Shown: one piece after another, positions 11,101 to 22,824 of the stretch
How the letters are laid out: each line of letters starts with the position of its first letter
Position numbering within the stretch: position 1 is the first letter of the stretch
From: Gordius sp. MW1
Taxonomy: Eukaryota; Nematomorpha; Gordioida; Gordea; Gordiidae
DNA: 64,000 nt
Assembly (NCBI GenBank): GCA_964036665.1
Contig: OZ038527.1
Coordinates: forward strand, 1,674,001 to 1,738,000
Reading direction: 5' to 3'
Translations under genes and position numbers: made by a program
The notes under the pieces: generated by a model
Told to the model about the DNA's origin: nothing
Database searches by the model: none
The model's input: only the letters and a program-made list of their open reading frames with translations

Positions 11101-12770
11101 CACATTTTGGCCAATGGTCATTTTTTCCATCGGTCAGGAGCCAGCGGACGGCCAAAAATTCTTATTATCAATGATAACAAGAACAATCATAAGAGTCAAA
11201 AAAAACTCCGGGATTCTAACTAAAAAACTAGTTAAATTGCATAGCATTAAAAGTAAATAACTTTTATTTATGTTTATAATATAACATTGGTCAGCAGCTA
11301 GCGGACGGCCAAAAAGTCATAATAGCAATGGTAGGAACAGGAACAATCATAATAGTAAAAAAAACGAAAAAAATAATTTCGATTCACATTTTGGCCAATG
11401 GTCATTTTTTCCATCGGTCAGGAGCCAGCGGACGGCCAAAAATTCTTATTATCAATGATAGTAACAAGAACAATTATAAGAGTCAAAAAAAACTCCGGGA
11501 TTCTAACTAAAAAACTAGTTAAATTGCATAGCATTAAAAGTAAACAACTTTTATTTATATTTATTATATAATAGCTAATTTAACAAATCTTATATATAAC
11601 ACACCGAGGGAGATAGAGATGAGGGGTGGGGCACCTCTTATGCATTAATTTAAAAAATTAATAACACAGCGAGGGAGATAGAGATGAGGGGTGGGGCACC
11701 TCTTTCTTATGCATTAATTTAAAAAATCGATAACCTAATATACCCAATGCAAATAGATAGGGAGGGTGTATGCGGACGCGGACGTGACAAGACATCGGTA
11801 AACAAAATCAAAAGCGAGCCCATAAATTGCATAGCAATTAATAAGTTGCATACCCAAACATTATAATTTGTCAAATAAATAATACTAAAATATATTTCGG
11901 ACGTCCGGTCAAATTGCAGATAGGTGAAAACACTCGTCTAATTATTCTATTTTCAGGCTTAAAATTATGAAATCGACCAAAAGCCGAACCATAATCAAAG
12001 ATGGGAAAGAAGAAACGGAAACTTTCGAAGAAACTTTGTACGACGACGGTCGGGGCTATCCCATCCCATTTGAGGATTTAGATCCTGAATTAAAGGTAAC
12101 TCTTCCACTATTTTATATTACTCAGTATATATTTCTTTAAGTTTAAATCAAAGCTTGATTATGACAAAAATTGTATTGAAAAATTTGTAATCTCGTTTTA
12201 GCACGTTAATATAGCATTGCTTAACGCGAAAAATAATTTGATTTTTTTACAAAATGCCACTAAAATTATTGACTTGTTTAATAGCGAATAAAGCAATCAT
12301 CATCTGAATACATGATTTTTTCGTAAGCTCAGTTCTTGAGCTTTCTTCGTAACGTTTATTTATAATTTTATATTTTATGAAAAATAATAAACCACCCTAT
12401 TTACGAAATCATATCAAATTGCCGCTAATTAATAATTATGCTTCAAATTAGGCCATTTAGGGCAATTTAATTTGCACCTAAAAAATACACATAAATGGTA
12501 AAAGTACGATTTATCAACAAGAGATTACATATCTGCGCATGAAAAATGTTACATATTACACAATTTCTCTTTAATGTGTGGATTAAAATATACTTTTATT
12601 TAATTTGTTGTAAATTTGTTATAATTTTTTAACTATAATATTTATGGTTATTTATTTAATTTTCCTTATACACCTATATTTTATATCAGGAGAAAATTAG
12701 CCACTTTTTGAAAGACGAACGCTCCGATGATCATAAGGCTATAATTGAGAAGGGAGATGCATCAAAATAG
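8189..12770 (+). CDS. Three C-terminal exons of the ankyrin-like gene (8189-8255, 11957-12095, 12690-12770)
   Basis: The exon at 8189-8255 follows ttcggcag and encodes TSEDHQHSESQHEREGESVL, then donor AGAG|GTAATT. The exon at 11957-12095 follows tattttcag and encodes a stretch including SRTIIKDGKEETETFEETLY, then donor AAAG|GTAACT. The exon at 12690-12770 follows ttatatcag, begins EKISHFLKDERSDDHKAII, and ends at a TAG stop. Phases join without error (1, 2, 0). The RTIIKDGKEET-type motif resembles the tails of ankyrin-family proteins; this comes from memory and is not decisive. Both exon A (end 3899) and exon B (end 7494 or 7836) can splice into 8189 in frame. The 3.7-kb intron 8256-11956 holds the tandem repeats and a Helitron. 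Possible polyadenylation signals (aataaa) occur near 13160. Confidence 0.65.
8461..8560. repeat. AT dinucleotide run followed by purine-rich GGGAAG repeat
   Basis: A short (TA)n run at about 8463-8477 is followed by an irregular repeat of gggaag/ggaagggg to about 8545, within the large intron. No coding meaning is seen. Confidence 0.7.
8885..9221. repeat. ~100-bp minisatellite with palindromic CCAATGG...CCATTGG core
   Basis: The segment ggccaatggtcatttttt followed by ccattggtcag recurs at about 8892, 8991, 9092, 9199 and 9329, so the spacing is roughly 100-130 bp. CCAATGG and CCATTGG are inverted around a T-run, so each unit can form a hairpin. The same core also occurs at about 11107, 11393 and 18847. 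Confidence 0.8.
9222..11571. repeat. 284-bp tandem array, three copies, first junction split by a Helitron
   Basis: Copies are 9222-9510, 11003-11286 and 11287-11571. Each starts ttggtcagcagc(c/t)agcgg, contains a ggccaatggtc core and a cggacggccaaaaa motif twice, and ends tttattatataaca. The intact junction at 11286/11287 reads ataacattggtc. The first junction has the same two sides separated by the Helitron 9511-11002. Confidence 0.85.
9511..11002 (-). mobile_element. Non-autonomous Helitron, copy 1
   Basis: Read on the minus strand it starts TCTATATATATAAAGTAAAG. It ends with a hairpin-forming GCCAAAGCAACGCTTGGC, then CGGGCACAG and CTAG, and it sits between A and T. These are the hallmarks of Helitron ends (5' TC, 3' hairpin plus CTRR, A/T target, no target duplication). 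It is nearly identical to the copy at 23826-25393. The interior has four copies of a ~55-60-bp unit (ttcataaattttatgttgtc then accgttaagaaaagatgacg) at 10505-10735 and repeated blocks ending cgcgcgaatcgggccggtag. No Rep/helicase reading frame is present, so it would need an autonomous partner. Confidence 0.85.
11572..11956. other. Remaining intron sequence with short tandem and a ttgcatagcaatta-type repeat end
   Basis: A ~65-bp unit containing agggagatagagatgagggg is present twice (about 11607-11725). At 11760-11845 a segment with gcggacgcggacgtgac, gcgagcccataaattgc and atagcaatta matches dispersed repeat ends at 17160, 19065, 27700, 38110 and 43500-43740. No coding is seen. Confidence 0.6.
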
Positions 12771-15639
12771 TATTTCACTCAAATCGAAATGACTCGCTTT
12801 TGTAATGCCCTGTTCCCTATAATTATTTTACCTTTGCTTTCACGACCATAATAATCATCATTATTCAGCTTTTAAAATTTTACGAAATTGTCAAACAAAT
12901 GTTTTTTGTAACTTATGAAAAACCCAGCTCGACGCTATAGCCACCAAATATATCCCTACTTAAATTATAATTACCGAATTTTAATGAAATTTTTAGTTTA
13001 TATTATTGTACCCTCCTAGTTCATTAGTATTGTGAGTTTAAAGTCGCTTACTTAAACCCCCCCCCCCCATATATATCTTTACCATGTTCAGCGCCTATTT
13101 CATCTCAATATATAAATTTTAACCTTTAAATTGTGGTTGTCATTTATCTCGTGTACAAATAAACTACATTTATGCTTATGCCCTATTAGTACAGCTTTAT
13201 TGATTACTCTTAGGGGGTAGTGTTGTAAGAACGGCTCGGTTTTGTTTGGTCATCTTTGGTTTTAGTCGACCTCTAAGCTTAGTCCAAATTTAAAAAAGAG
13301 ACCAGATTTGACCCTTAATATTAGCTGAGCCAAAGGTCGTCTAAACAAAACCCAGCCGTTTTTACAACACTAATCACTGTTCTTACGCAGTTTGATTTAT
13401 CCAGGCTTTAAATCATAGGCTATAAGTAGCGTATAATTTTGGAGTCAGTTGGCGTCGGAGTCAATATTTACTAGAATTACTCGTTCCAGGCCGTTCTTCA
13501 CTCGTCAATTTTCTTTTGTTCGTTAAATTTATGTCATGTAAGCATTTCATCAAATCGACCATAAAAACGCCATCTCTAATGAAATTTGGTGATATGTGGA
13601 AATAATTATTAAAGAATTTTAAGATTTATCTTATTCCACGCTCTTTTAAGACCGGAGTCGATCCACTAAAATTTATTTCCTAAAATATTTAGCCCCTAAA
13701 CGTAAAATTGTGGTGTAGTGCTGCTTCACGGAAAAAAATAATTTTTGGGTCAATTACCAATTTAAATAAAAATGAGAGTTGGACGACCATCAGAGAGTGG
13801 TGAATTCAATATTTTTATTACTTTTGGCGCCAATATGGCCACACAAAATCTATGATTTTTAGTTGCAATCTTATATTACACGTATCTTTAATGGTAAACT
13901 TTATGTTATAATTAAAATAAAGCGAAATAGCAAATGCCGTTTTTATCACTAATAGACTTAAAAATAGTTTTTAAAGTTCAATTTTAATTTTGATAATTCA
14001 TTAGAAACAGCCTCGTAAAATATTTATTAAGTTAATTATCTTAATGAAATTTGACAATTACCAAAACGAAACCTTCAAATGTGCATTTGTTTAAAATACT
14101 TTTAATTGGCGTCAAATTCTAGAAGAAAATTATTTTGCCTTATTTATTCCCCCACCCCCTCCAATTGTGGAGTCGATAAAATCCTTTCGGACCACACATT
14201 AAAAAGATTAAAGAGATTCCTAAAGTAAGTGTATGGTGAAAAACACATAGATCAACATCATAAAATGCATACCCCATCCATACACTCTTACTCCCTACAG
14301 AATGAGGAAATTCTGTTGAACGTAAGAACACATTAATAGAATCTCAACCAGAAAAATCAACCGGCAAACTGTTTGCAGATCCTGGTACAGTTTTTCACGG
14401 TGAACACAAATATGTATTTAGTTTTCCCCTTATACGTCAAGTTTTTGAAATATTCGCTGTCAAAGTTGTCAAAAACAGCAATTTTAGCGTTTTTCAAACG
14501 TCAACAACTTGCACATAAAAATTAATAATGTCATAAATTATCCCTTTGAATATATAAATATAAACAATAGTGTTCTTTTCTTACCAACGGAACCACCTAT
14601 ACCTTTTATAAGAACGAAATCTTGAAAACCATAAAATCCTTTATATTTAAAAAATTTGTAATTTTTTATAAGCCCTCGATTTCATATTAAATCTTCCCTA
14701 TAATAGTATGGAATAAAAATTAATAAAAACAATTAAAATGTTTGTACCTAAAAATATTATAATTGTAAGTTGCTTTAGGAAGCTGTTTGTAATAATAAAA
14801 ATAATCTCCTTGCCTATTAATCGCAAACAACATTCGCTATTCAATCTTTTTTCATTATCCCCTAAGTAGTTGTGCTAATTTTTAGCAAATCATTTGTTAA
14901 AGGTACCTTTAATTTAAGAATGTCAACTTGCAATGACAGATTTTTTGTGGTCATCTTGGTGCCAAATTTGATAATAATACCCCTTTTGCCTTTTTGTCAT
15001 ATTTTCATTAAAATTGTCTTAAAAGCGAAACCTTTGTACTAGATCTAAATCGGTTCAACAATAAAAATAGCCGACCAATGGCAAAAGAATATTTTTTGCT
15101 ATGGAGAAAGGTTCTTTCTTATCCGTACAAGTTTTGCGATCATTGAATAATTTAGAAATTTTATTAAATTAGCTTTATAAATTCGATGTCCAAAAAGGCC
15201 AATTTATGATCTTTGAGCGATCAAACAACTGAAAAATAGCGACCGAAATAAACTAAAACCTAAGAAATTTAATATTAATATTATTAGTTTCTACATTCAC
15301 ACCATATTTCATAGAAATCGCTATTTGACATAGAAATTTATTCAATTTAGGAAAAGCAATTTTTAGTTAATTGCTAATTTTTACACTATGTAGGTCTCTT
15401 TACGCCGCAAAGAGACTTATACATGAAGAGAGTTTATTGATAAAATTGAGAAACAACGAAAAATCGCTTTTAGTCTATAATTAATTATAAAACACAAATT
15501 AATAGATTGACGATATAATCGGGCACACAATTTTAGAGTAAAAAATAAACCGTAAAAAATATAAATAATAATAAATTCCAAAAATACTAAGATAATTTGG
15601 TGTAAATAACAAAATTTTAAGTTGAAAAGGGGAGTGCAA
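12771..15639. other. Intergenic region between the ankyrin-like gene and argininosuccinate synthase
   Basis: This AT-rich region has no supported exon. The left part up to about 13200 is probably the 3'UTR of the ankyrin-like gene. It holds a C-homopolymer near 13060 and a complete MITE at 13218-13372. The two genes converge here, so the right end below 15640 is likely the 3'UTR of the synthase. Confidence 0.6.
13218..13372. mobile_element. TAGTGTTGTAAAA-type MITE, complete copy
   Basis: Inverted ends tagtgttgtaagaacggc and gccgtttttacaacacta enclose the family interior (ggttttgtttggtc, agtcgacctctaagcttagtc). No clear target duplication remains. Confidence 0.8.
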
Positions 15640-18600
15640 CTATTTTATCTGCAAATCTTTAATCCGTTCTTTGCGTCTCTGGTGTTCTTTTAACCTATAA
15701 AAATAAAAAAATAAAATCATGATTATTAATTGTCCCAGTTTATTATTTAATTTGATAAATATTTTAGTAGTATACAATTAATCATAATTTAAAATGTCGT
15801 CAAGGAAAAAAATAGGCTTAAAATGAGAAAATGTTTTTTTAACCATTTCGAAACTTTTTAACTGTATATAAAAGTAAAAAAAAAATTTATCAACTACAAA
15901 CACAGCCTAGCAAATAAAACACTACGGTTCGACCATAAATTTCAAAATTTAAAAGCTAAAAGAGGCGGCTTAAACGAATTTTGAAATAATTTATTAACTA
16001 AGGTAATCGCACGAATACCAAGCCTGCCCTCCAATACGCAACTCAATTAATCAAACCGCGCGATCTCGACAAATGTAATATTAAAGTCGCTTTCGAAGGT
16101 CACACCACTGACTAAGCCTGTTAGCCAGATTACATCAAATTCCCCTCTCTCTGTAATTACAGATGATTTCGGCTAATCTATCACTTTACTTTCATTTATA
16201 ATGGACACAAGGCATCACTAATTTTGAAAATGATCGAATAGATAAGATAAATCCTTATCGCTGTATCGCATTAATCCTTACGAATTAAGCAATTATCTCC
16301 CTACTATTATACTAAACCAATAAAGGCAGCCGGCTTCCCCAAATTAGATATAAAATATCGGAACGTTTTTATGTCAATTTCTAGATATGTACTGCAAATT
16401 AAAGTTTCTTTCTTTTCCAATAAAGCTGTTTAAAGGAACCCATCATAACTGAAACCGTAGTTTAAATCTATTCAGATCTCCCACCCACCATGGGAGTAGC
16501 CAGGGGGCGGCTGCCCCCTCTAAATCCAAAATCATTTAAAATTTACTATAATTATGGCTACAATTTTGCAAAATTTTCATTTTGCCCATCTCTAAATTCT
16601 TATTGCCCCCCTCCCTCTTGATCCAATCCTGGCTAAACCCATGCCACCTACCCCCCCCCCCCCCCCAAAAAAAAAAAGATGAAAAATGTTTAAAAACACC
16701 GTCTGATCCACGATTCGGATTATTATAGGTAGCTAAGCATTTTAAATTCAACGCTCTAAATAGCTGTGCAATCGGATTTCGATTCAACAATATAAATTTT
16801 TTAACGCTTGAATATTATAACCTCACAATCCCACCCCCTACGATAAGATGCGAGCATTTAATAGTCCCCCTACCTGAGAGCGTTAATTTTGATGAATCCA
16901 TCGGCGTCCGTAGGTTGATAATTCCCTTGCACGTCCATACTAACCAAGTTTTGGTCGTAGAGGCTAAGTTTGGGATCCGAGGCCTGGCGCGAAATAACGT
17001 ACACGTGCCCGCGATAGAGTTTAAGTCGCACAGTCCCGCTCACGACGCCCTGAGTCGCTTCTAAACAGAGCCGTGTGTATTCGCATTCGGGCGAAAACCA
17101 AAACCCGTTATAAACTTGCTCAGCAAATCGATCCGACAAATACCTGGTGCACAAATAAGTTTAAATTGCATAGCAATTAATAACAAAAGTTGGACAAGAC
17201 CACGGACGGGACGGACATAGCATTTATAAATCTAACGAGCACGTCTTACTTAGATTAGATATTAAATGTATTTACGGCTAAGGAAAGCGTAAAAATGAAA
17301 TGGGGGTACAGGTATTTCTGGGTGGATAATAGATAATGTTGAGAGAAAGTTATAGCCTCCCCCCCCCATGCCAATAAATGAAGGAGGAAGGGGTCTCCGA
17401 CACTTAAATCAAAATTAACGGGTGGGTTGGTGGGTGTTAAATTTAATTAGGTAGGAAGTATAATATACAAGGTTCCAAAAATTGATTCTCTAGATATCTA
17501 AAGGGGTATAAAAGTGTAAAAAATAGCTAAAAGTGTTTAAAAGGTGGGGGGAGGCATAAATAAATGTCCTTACTTAGAGCTGTGTGCCATAAGTTTGACT
17601 TGAACCCAATAAAATTGAGGAGCATTCGAAATTAACACAAGGTGTAAGTGTGTGATTTGGGTTAACGAAAAGTTGTGCAAGAAGGATAAATGAAACCAGG
17701 CCGGAAAAAAAGGATTTTAAAGTTGGTTCCGTAGAAACAACAAATAAAATCCTAGCAAAATTATAGTTGAGAATAGTAGTCCGAGCCTATCGGCCTAGGC
17801 TATGTATTCTCGATTTTGAGTGATAAATAACAAAACGTAAAACGCATTTCTTAAACGTTCCATTGCATCTAATCCTAACCCTAACCTAAAACGCTGACCT
17901 AAAACCCTAACCCCGAACCTTAACCCTGTCCCTTAAAGATAATTTTGACTTGAAAGGATTTTTTAATTCGAACGCGATGATTGCGCTCGGGAATGGAACG
18001 TTTAAGAAATGCGTTTTACGTTTTGTTATTTACCACTCAAAATCGAGAATACATAGGCTGGTTCGAGCCTATCGGTGTGGGACGTAGGAGAAAAGGCGTC
18101 AAAAATGATAAATAAACAAAAACTCAAGGTCACCACCATATCTAAAAGCGACCGAAAATCGGTAAACTTTTAAGCGCACAGAGGCGCGACCATTTCATTG
18201 AAGGGAAATTAGTAATGGGAAGTGGGGAAAAATTTGCGGGTAAGAAAGGGTGAGTCTGAACCATTTTTGTACAAACTTGAGCCTATTTTGTACAAAGAGA
18301 TTTATTCCCATGTAAATCCTCACGTTCCGAGTCAGACATCAGGCCAAAAAAGTTTCACCAACCTTCATTTTATAACTATAACTTAGTATCACTTTTTCCG
18401 ATCTAACATTACATTAGCTAAGGCTTTTGAGTAAAAAAGCAACATTTCTGGCTTATTGCTAGCGAAAAGTGACCCGACTAGAACCTATAAGAAAGTAATT
18501 GAGAATGTGAGGACTTTTATTACTTATCATCGGTGTTTAAAATAGAACAATTTGATCAAATTTTAGGTTTTGGTGGGCAATATAGATTCAACCTTTCAAG

Positions 18601-21600
18601 TAAAATGTCAGAATTAATGATAAAAGATAAAAATAAATGAATTAACATTAATTTTAAGAATCCAATGATATTGCTACTGCTTTTTATTGTTTCAAAAATT
18701 ACAATTTGATCAAATTTTGATTTTTGAGCAATATAAATTTTGATTTTAAATTATATAATGAAACATAGACCCTTGTAGGGGAGGGCATAGGGTAATTATC
18801 AATGTTAACCAATTCAAAAACGAAAAAAAAATTTCGATTTATACTTTGGCCAATGGTCATTTTTTTCATTGGTCAGTAGCCAGCGGATGGTCAAAAATTC
18901 ATATTATCAATGGTATTAACAAGAACAAAATATTAATTTAATTTAAAAAAATTCAAAAAAAAAATCGTCCTCTCCCTGGCTTGAACCCGGGATATCCAGG
19001 TCACAAAGCTGGCGCCAATAACTTGGTGGACGACGGACGACGGACAACCAAAAACGAGCCCATAAATTGCATAGCAATTAAAACAAATATGTCCCAATTA
19101 GTAATAACTAGTGTTGTAAAAAGGGTTGGGTTTTTTTGGGTACACCTCTTTGGTTTAACTAAGACTAAAGGTCGACTCTGGTTTGTTTTTCACATTTCGA
19201 CTAAGCCTAGAAGTCGACTAAGAAAAACAGACACCAAAAAGCCTTTGGAGGACCGTTAATAAAATTAGTCGACTGAAGGCAAAATATATATGGATTAACT
19301 TTCTTTCATTACTTTAATTCGCAGTTTATAAAACGTAAAACTTTATGAAATTTTAAGTGTTAGCTTACTTTTTGATTTTTTTCACTTCTCGATCCAAAAC
19401 GAGCGCCTCCAAATCTCGATGCGCTTCGAACAGGACGGTAAACCCCGGGGTTTCGTATATCCCACGTGACTTCATGCCCACGAATCGATTTTCCACAATG
19501 TCGATCCGTCCAATCCCCTGCCCTCCCGCCAACTCATTCAAACATTCCACCAATCCCAACGGGTTCCCGGGCTCGACCAACCCTGCGAGCACTCGATACG
19601 TCGCCGTAGAAGGTTCGCCCCCGTCACCTGACCTCGCTGTCACGTGATCTTGGTGTTCGAACGTCAAACGGCTGAGGCGCACGGGGGTACCCGAAATGAA
19701 ATCGATCTCGATATCAACGGGACTTCCGATCGGAGGTGGGGTCCCTTGAACGTCTTTGTAAAATTGTGGTTAAATCGTTAAATTTTTGAAAATAAAAAAG
19801 CGCTACAAAAGTAATATAATGTACTCTCGTCTTGGTCTTTCACGGATATATCATACATAGTAAAACTTCTAACAATATATACGATTTTAGTAGTTTTTAC
19901 CCCAAAAAAGTCCTCCCAATCATGATGTTGTCATCTATTAGATAGACTGCTCATCAACGCACAAAATGTGCACCCTTTTTTCCACCATTTTAATGATAAC
20001 ATGGGATTATATAGACATTAGTAATTTTTGTAAATTTAAAAGGGTAAATAAAAAATATTGCAATTGGGTAGATATCAAAAACAACATTCTAAAATAAATA
20101 TCATTTACAAGATACATATTAAAAAAAATGAAAAAATGTGATGAAAGTTTGTTTAATAATATAGCGCCATCAATATTTTGTATAATATTAATTTATTGAC
20201 TAGTAAGGAAGGTAAATTGACTGTTATAGCGCAAAATGACATGGTCGAAATACACCTGTTGTCATCTTCAAAATGGAGGAAAATTTGACACACAATTTAC
20301 CATATGGAACATATGGCATGAGCGGTCTATCTAGTCTATGGATATTGCACACGCCGAACACGACTCGGAAACGCTAATATTATTTTTAAACACTTTCGAT
20401 ACTCGCTCAAGTTTTTCACTCAGCAGATTAGCAATTTTTAAAACACACCTATAGGCAAATAAGTTAAACGTCGAGTTGATAAAACTTACACCAGTAACTA
20501 TCCGACTAAAACCGGCTCTACCCATCCCCAGGTTTTCCGGCTCGACTTTTATGGGCCTTAACGCAAAAATTGTTTGATCATCTTAACTCAAACACATGGG
20601 CGTAGCCAGAAATGGGATTAAAGGGGTGGGGCAATAATGATTTAGGGAAGGGCAAAATAATCCTTTTTCGAAATTTTAGCCATAATTTTAATAAATTTAA
20701 CAAATTTTTAGATTAAGAGGGGGCGCCCTCCCCCTATTGGCTACGCCCATGCTCAGTCACCTTAGCGCCGCCCTACATTTAAATGAATTCGTAATTTGAG
20801 TTTCCGCAATTAAATGTACTGGCGAGATAGATGGCTACCAAACCTAATTGGAAATAACGCGCTCTCGATAGAGACATTTTGTTGTTAAAAGACCTGGGTT
20901 TTGTTTGGTCGAGCTATGGTGTTGGTCGACTAAACAAAGTCTTTTGGTCTGTCCTTCTTAGTTGACCTCTAGGCTTGGTCGAAGTTTGAAAATTAGATCA
21001 GCGTATTTTGGTATATGTTTATTGTTGAGTCGGTCTCGTTAGTCTTAGTTGAACGAAAGATCTGTTAAGCTCTATCCAAGTCTTTTTACGACACTAGTAA
21101 CCACTAGCTCAATACCGGCCCCACCTATGGGGTAACTAATGTCGTAAAAAGGGCTGGGTTTTGTTTGGTCCACCTTTAGTTTTAGTAGATTAAACCTCAA
21201 CAGACCAACGGTTTTTTGGTCTGTTTTTCTAAGTCGACCCCTAGGCTTAGTCGAAATTTGAAAAAAAGACTAGAACTAGGGGTGACCCACTTTATGTTAC
21301 TCATTTAACTTATTCCCCCCCCGGCCCCGCCCCGCCCATTAATACATCTTATGGGTCGTTTTTTCTTAGCACTACCCCCACGAACCGCACCATTGACTTC
21401 GCCCGCATCCTCTGGGGGTAGCTTGAAGGGGTCGGCTGTCATGGCGTAGAGCCGAGCGGGGGCGGGTTCGTTAGGGTCTTCCAAGATTCCACTCTCATAA
21501 GAGGTGTGCATCAGATTTGCATCCACACTCCAAGGATCTCGGGGGGTCAGGGTGTCGGGCAAGGGAACGCCCTTCTCGCGGGCGTAAGTGAAAAGGTGAC

Positions 21601-22824
21601 CACGCCCAGGGAAGCGTTCATAAAATTCGGGCATCCTCCAGGGAGCGATTATGGTCAAGTCGGGACAAAGGGCGTAAACAGCGAGTTCGAATCTCACCTA
21701 AACGTAAGTGAATCATTTATAAGCCAAACTTTAATTCTAAAACTTAGTCGTTATCGCATTCGTTCTGTTACATTTTTGGCGTTTATTACTTTTCAAGATC
21801 TCTGAAAATCAAAGGAAAGATATACAGCACAATGTGCAGTCCTAAAAATAACAGTCATAACAAGGCAATGCATTATGAGATTTCTGATATCCTGGCTCAG
21901 AAAATTATATGGTACATTACTTAATGATGGCCTGACCACTTGTACAGACATAGTATATATTATGGTCCTTCTCTAAAAGTATATTGTGAAAGCTGCAAGG
22001 TAGTGAAAACAATCTCCTCTGCTTTTTTATAATTGCCCTTGTGAGCTTATTGATAGCATAAAATTTCTTCTCTGAAATTGTTAAGCCCTTAATCCACCTA
22101 CTTATTTTTAGCCTCACTACTGTAATAAATGTTTGACTTATCTAGTGGCTCATTGAATAATCTATATATATAAAATACTGAAAAATAATAAAAATCAAAT
22201 ATTATAACTTCCCAACTTTTTACATCATTAGGAACTAAAATAAATATACACTTTTTCCTGCAATATTAAGATTTACTTGATCATTTCCTTTCCCAGTTGC
22301 ACCGTGTGAAATGGCAGAAGCTCCAAGCAGTTTGGCAACTTTTACCATTTCAGCTGCTATACAGGGTCTGGCTATAGCTGTGCCTAACATATAACGATCC
22401 TCATAAATTGCACTTGATCTGAGAAGTGGAAACATATAATCTGTCACAAAGGTTTCTCTTACATCACTGATGATCACCTATTATAGAAATTTATTTTTAA
22501 TTGATAATGAGAATAACTTAAATTAGTACATAAATACTCTAGCATTAAAATGATTTATTAATATAGAAACTTATATTAGGTAATTAAATGTAATTTATTG
22601 GTAACATCCTACTTGGATAGCACCTAATTTTTGAGCCTTTTCTTTGGCAGCTTCAAAGTCTTCTTTTTGCCCTATGTTGGCCTATGCAAAACCATTTTAA
22701 AAAATTATTCTAAGCTTACCATAAAAGCAATAACGTCATAATTTTTTTCTTGCAGCCAAACTAGAATACATGAAGTATCCAATCCACCTGAATATGCCAG
22801 CACAACTTTTTCGCGTTTAGACAT
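15640..22824 (-). CDS. ASS1: Argininosuccinate synthase, seven-exon gene
   Basis: It joins citrulline and aspartate using ATP to form argininosuccinate (cytosolic urea/arginine/NO cycle). Exons on the minus strand: 22824-22720, 22681-22613, 22477-22277, 21697-about 21391 (or 21376), 19753-19369, 17143-16874 and 15694-15640. The first exon starts [18 protein letters not shown] with the PP-loop SGGLDTS. Later come ATGKGNDQ (exon 3), [10 protein letters not shown] (exon 4), [20 protein letters not shown] (exon 5) and SPECEY (exon 6). The last exon starts [10 protein letters not shown] and ends in TAG. All joins are in phase. The protein would be about 463 residues against about 412 in vertebrates. 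The extra length lies around the exon 4/5 junction and in a Ser/Gly-rich insert after [11 protein letters not shown]. The 5' end of exon 5 (acceptor caaag at 19754) and the 3' end of exon 4 are the least certain points. Confidence 0.92.
16489..16643. mobile_element. CATGGGCGTAGCC-family MITE in the last ASS1 intron
   Basis: The ends are catgggagtagccag and ctggctaaacccatg, with the family interior in reverse orientation (gccccctctaaatcc ... attttgcccatc). Flanks ccacccac and ccacctac form an 8-bp target duplication with one mismatch. Confidence 0.8.
17144..19368. other. Large ASS1 intron (between exons 5 and 6), repeat-rich
   Basis: It contains a ttgcatagcaatta-type repeat end at about 17160-17215, the 270-bp inverted-repeat element at 17794-18063, one ggccaatggtc core at 18840-18880, a gcccataaattgc end at about 19060, and a partial TAGTGTTGTAAAA MITE at about 19110-19260. 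No additional exon was found. Confidence 0.6.
17794..18063. mobile_element. 270-bp inverted-repeat element with degenerate CCTAACCC interior
   Basis: The arms at about 17799-17866 and 17989-18057 are near-perfect inverted copies of about 66 bp (ctatgtattctcgattttga on the left). Between them is a run of degenerate ctaaccctaacc and ccttaaccctg. The element is flanked on both sides by cgagcctatcgg (17782-17793 and 18064-18075), of which 8-9 bp could be the target duplication. Confidence 0.8.
19932..20339. mobile_element. AGATAGACTGCTCAT-type MITE in an ASS1 intron
   Basis: The ends are catctattagatagactgc and its inverted match gcggtctatctagtctatg. The interior matches the copy at 56669-57112 along its length (cacccttttttccaccattt, gggtagatatcaaaaac, atatggcatgagc). 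Flanks gatgttgt and gatattgc agree at 6 of 8 bases. Confidence 0.75.
20595..20751. mobile_element. CATGGGCGTAGCC-family MITE in an ASS1 intron
   Basis: It starts catgggcgtagccag and ends ggctacgcccatg. The interior has aatgatttagggaagggc and aaattttagccataatttta. Flanks ctcaaaca and ctcagtca agree at 6 of 8 bases, consistent with an old 8-bp duplication. Confidence 0.8.
20879..21290. mobile_element. Two adjacent TAGTGTTGTAAAA-type MITEs, the second partial
   Basis: The first (about 20879-21096) has diverged ends gttgttaaaagacctggg and ccaagtctttttacgacac. The second begins at about 21138 (atgtcgtaaaaagggctggg), shares the interior agtcgacccctaggcttagtc, and has lost its right end. Both lie in an ASS1 intron. 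Confidence 0.7.

Noticed and set aside
17860..17940. Interstitial telomere from CTAACCC-like repeats
   Set aside because: Too short and degenerate, and it sits exactly inside a 270-bp inverted-repeat element.
18970..19030. Possible tRNA-like B box (ggcttgaacccggg on the plus strand)
   Set aside because: Only one box-like motif is present and no cloverleaf or A box at a suitable distance was found.
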